From contig CANMLS010000001.1 of NCBI GenBank assembly GCA_947498785.1, positions 248,001 to 312,000 on the forward strand: a stretch of DNA of 64,000 nt, read 5' to 3'. Below are positions 63,787-64,000 of this stretch, piece after piece. The notes beneath the pieces were generated by a model. That model was given only the letters and a program-made list of their open reading frames with translations, made no database searches and was not told the origin of the DNA. Source of the stretch: an uncultured Aquimarina sp. GTDB lineage: Bacteria > Bacteroidota > Bacteroidia > Flavobacteriales > Flavobacteriaceae. Made by a program: the position numbers and the translations under genes. Each line of letters starts with the position of its first letter. The stretch's first letter is position 1.

Positions 63787-64000
63787 TTGTATTGTATTAG
63801 TGATTCATATATGGTTTTATATTGATTTGCAGATCGATCCCATGAATGATCGATCTGCATAATTTTTTTTTGTATTGCTTTATATTTTTTTTGATCCTCA
63901 TAAAGCATAACTCCTCGTTGTATAGAATAACAGACGTCCCACACCAAAGCACTATCATGGCAGATTCCAAAACCTCCATCTCCAATATCAACTACAGTAT
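63783..64000 (-). CDS. glgA: Glycogen/starch synthase, C-terminal part only (5' end outside window)
   Basis: TVVDIGDGGFGICHDSALVWDVCYSIQRGVMLYEDQKKYKAIQKKIMQIDHSWDRSANQYKTIYESLIQYK*; stop overlaps glgC start. Confidence 0.85.
   Translation of the reverse strand, partial: TVVDIGDGGFGICHDSALVWDVCYSIQRGVMLYEDQKKYKAIQKKIMQIDHSWDRSANQYKTIYESLIQYK

Noticed and set aside
1-64000. CRISPR array
   Set aside because: No regularly spaced short direct repeats with unique spacers were seen; the repeats found are few and kilobases apart.
1-64000. tRNA or rRNA genes
   Set aside because: None recognised by eye; a tRNAscan-SE run would be needed to exclude them.

Overview
This 64 kb AT-rich window looks like a Bacteroidetes (Flavobacteriaceae-type) chromosome segment. 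Family calls come from reading the ORF translations; no database search was run. From left to right it holds: a partial Yx(FWY)xxD-repeat lipoprotein; a membrane LytTR regulator; an OB-fold/YceI/DUF5777-like trio; a DMT permease; a TRAP transporter (dctPQM-like); an S41 peptidase; a decayed region (disrupted AraC gene, IS1595-family transposase remnant, DJ-1/PfpI protein, frameshifted AraC gene); a LytTR two-component pair; a serine hydrolase; a LytTR remnant; a polyamine-type operon (arginine decarboxylase, agmatinase, deoxyhypusine-synthase-like protein, retropepsin-like/RimK fusion) behind a long, possibly structured leader; two more LytTR/LytS-like pairs; a DUF5916 protein; an ABC ATPase with an ABC permease/M1-aminopeptidase fusion; a TonB-type outer membrane protein divergent from a MocR regulator; a truncated PHP-ATPase (TrlF-like) gene abutting a 5'-truncated HNH nuclease gene; a type III PKS cluster with its own ACP, KS, dehydratase, SDR, methyltransferase, flavoprotein and PPTase; and a glycogen operon (GH31-glgB-glgC-glgA). 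The best candidates for follow-up are a dispersed intergenic repeat family with long perfect inverted repeats (near 24.3, 29.2, 39.6 and 42.9 kb) that brackets accessory modules, the TrlF/HNH chimeric junction, the leader of the arginine decarboxylase operon, and the type III PKS phenolic-lipid-like cluster.
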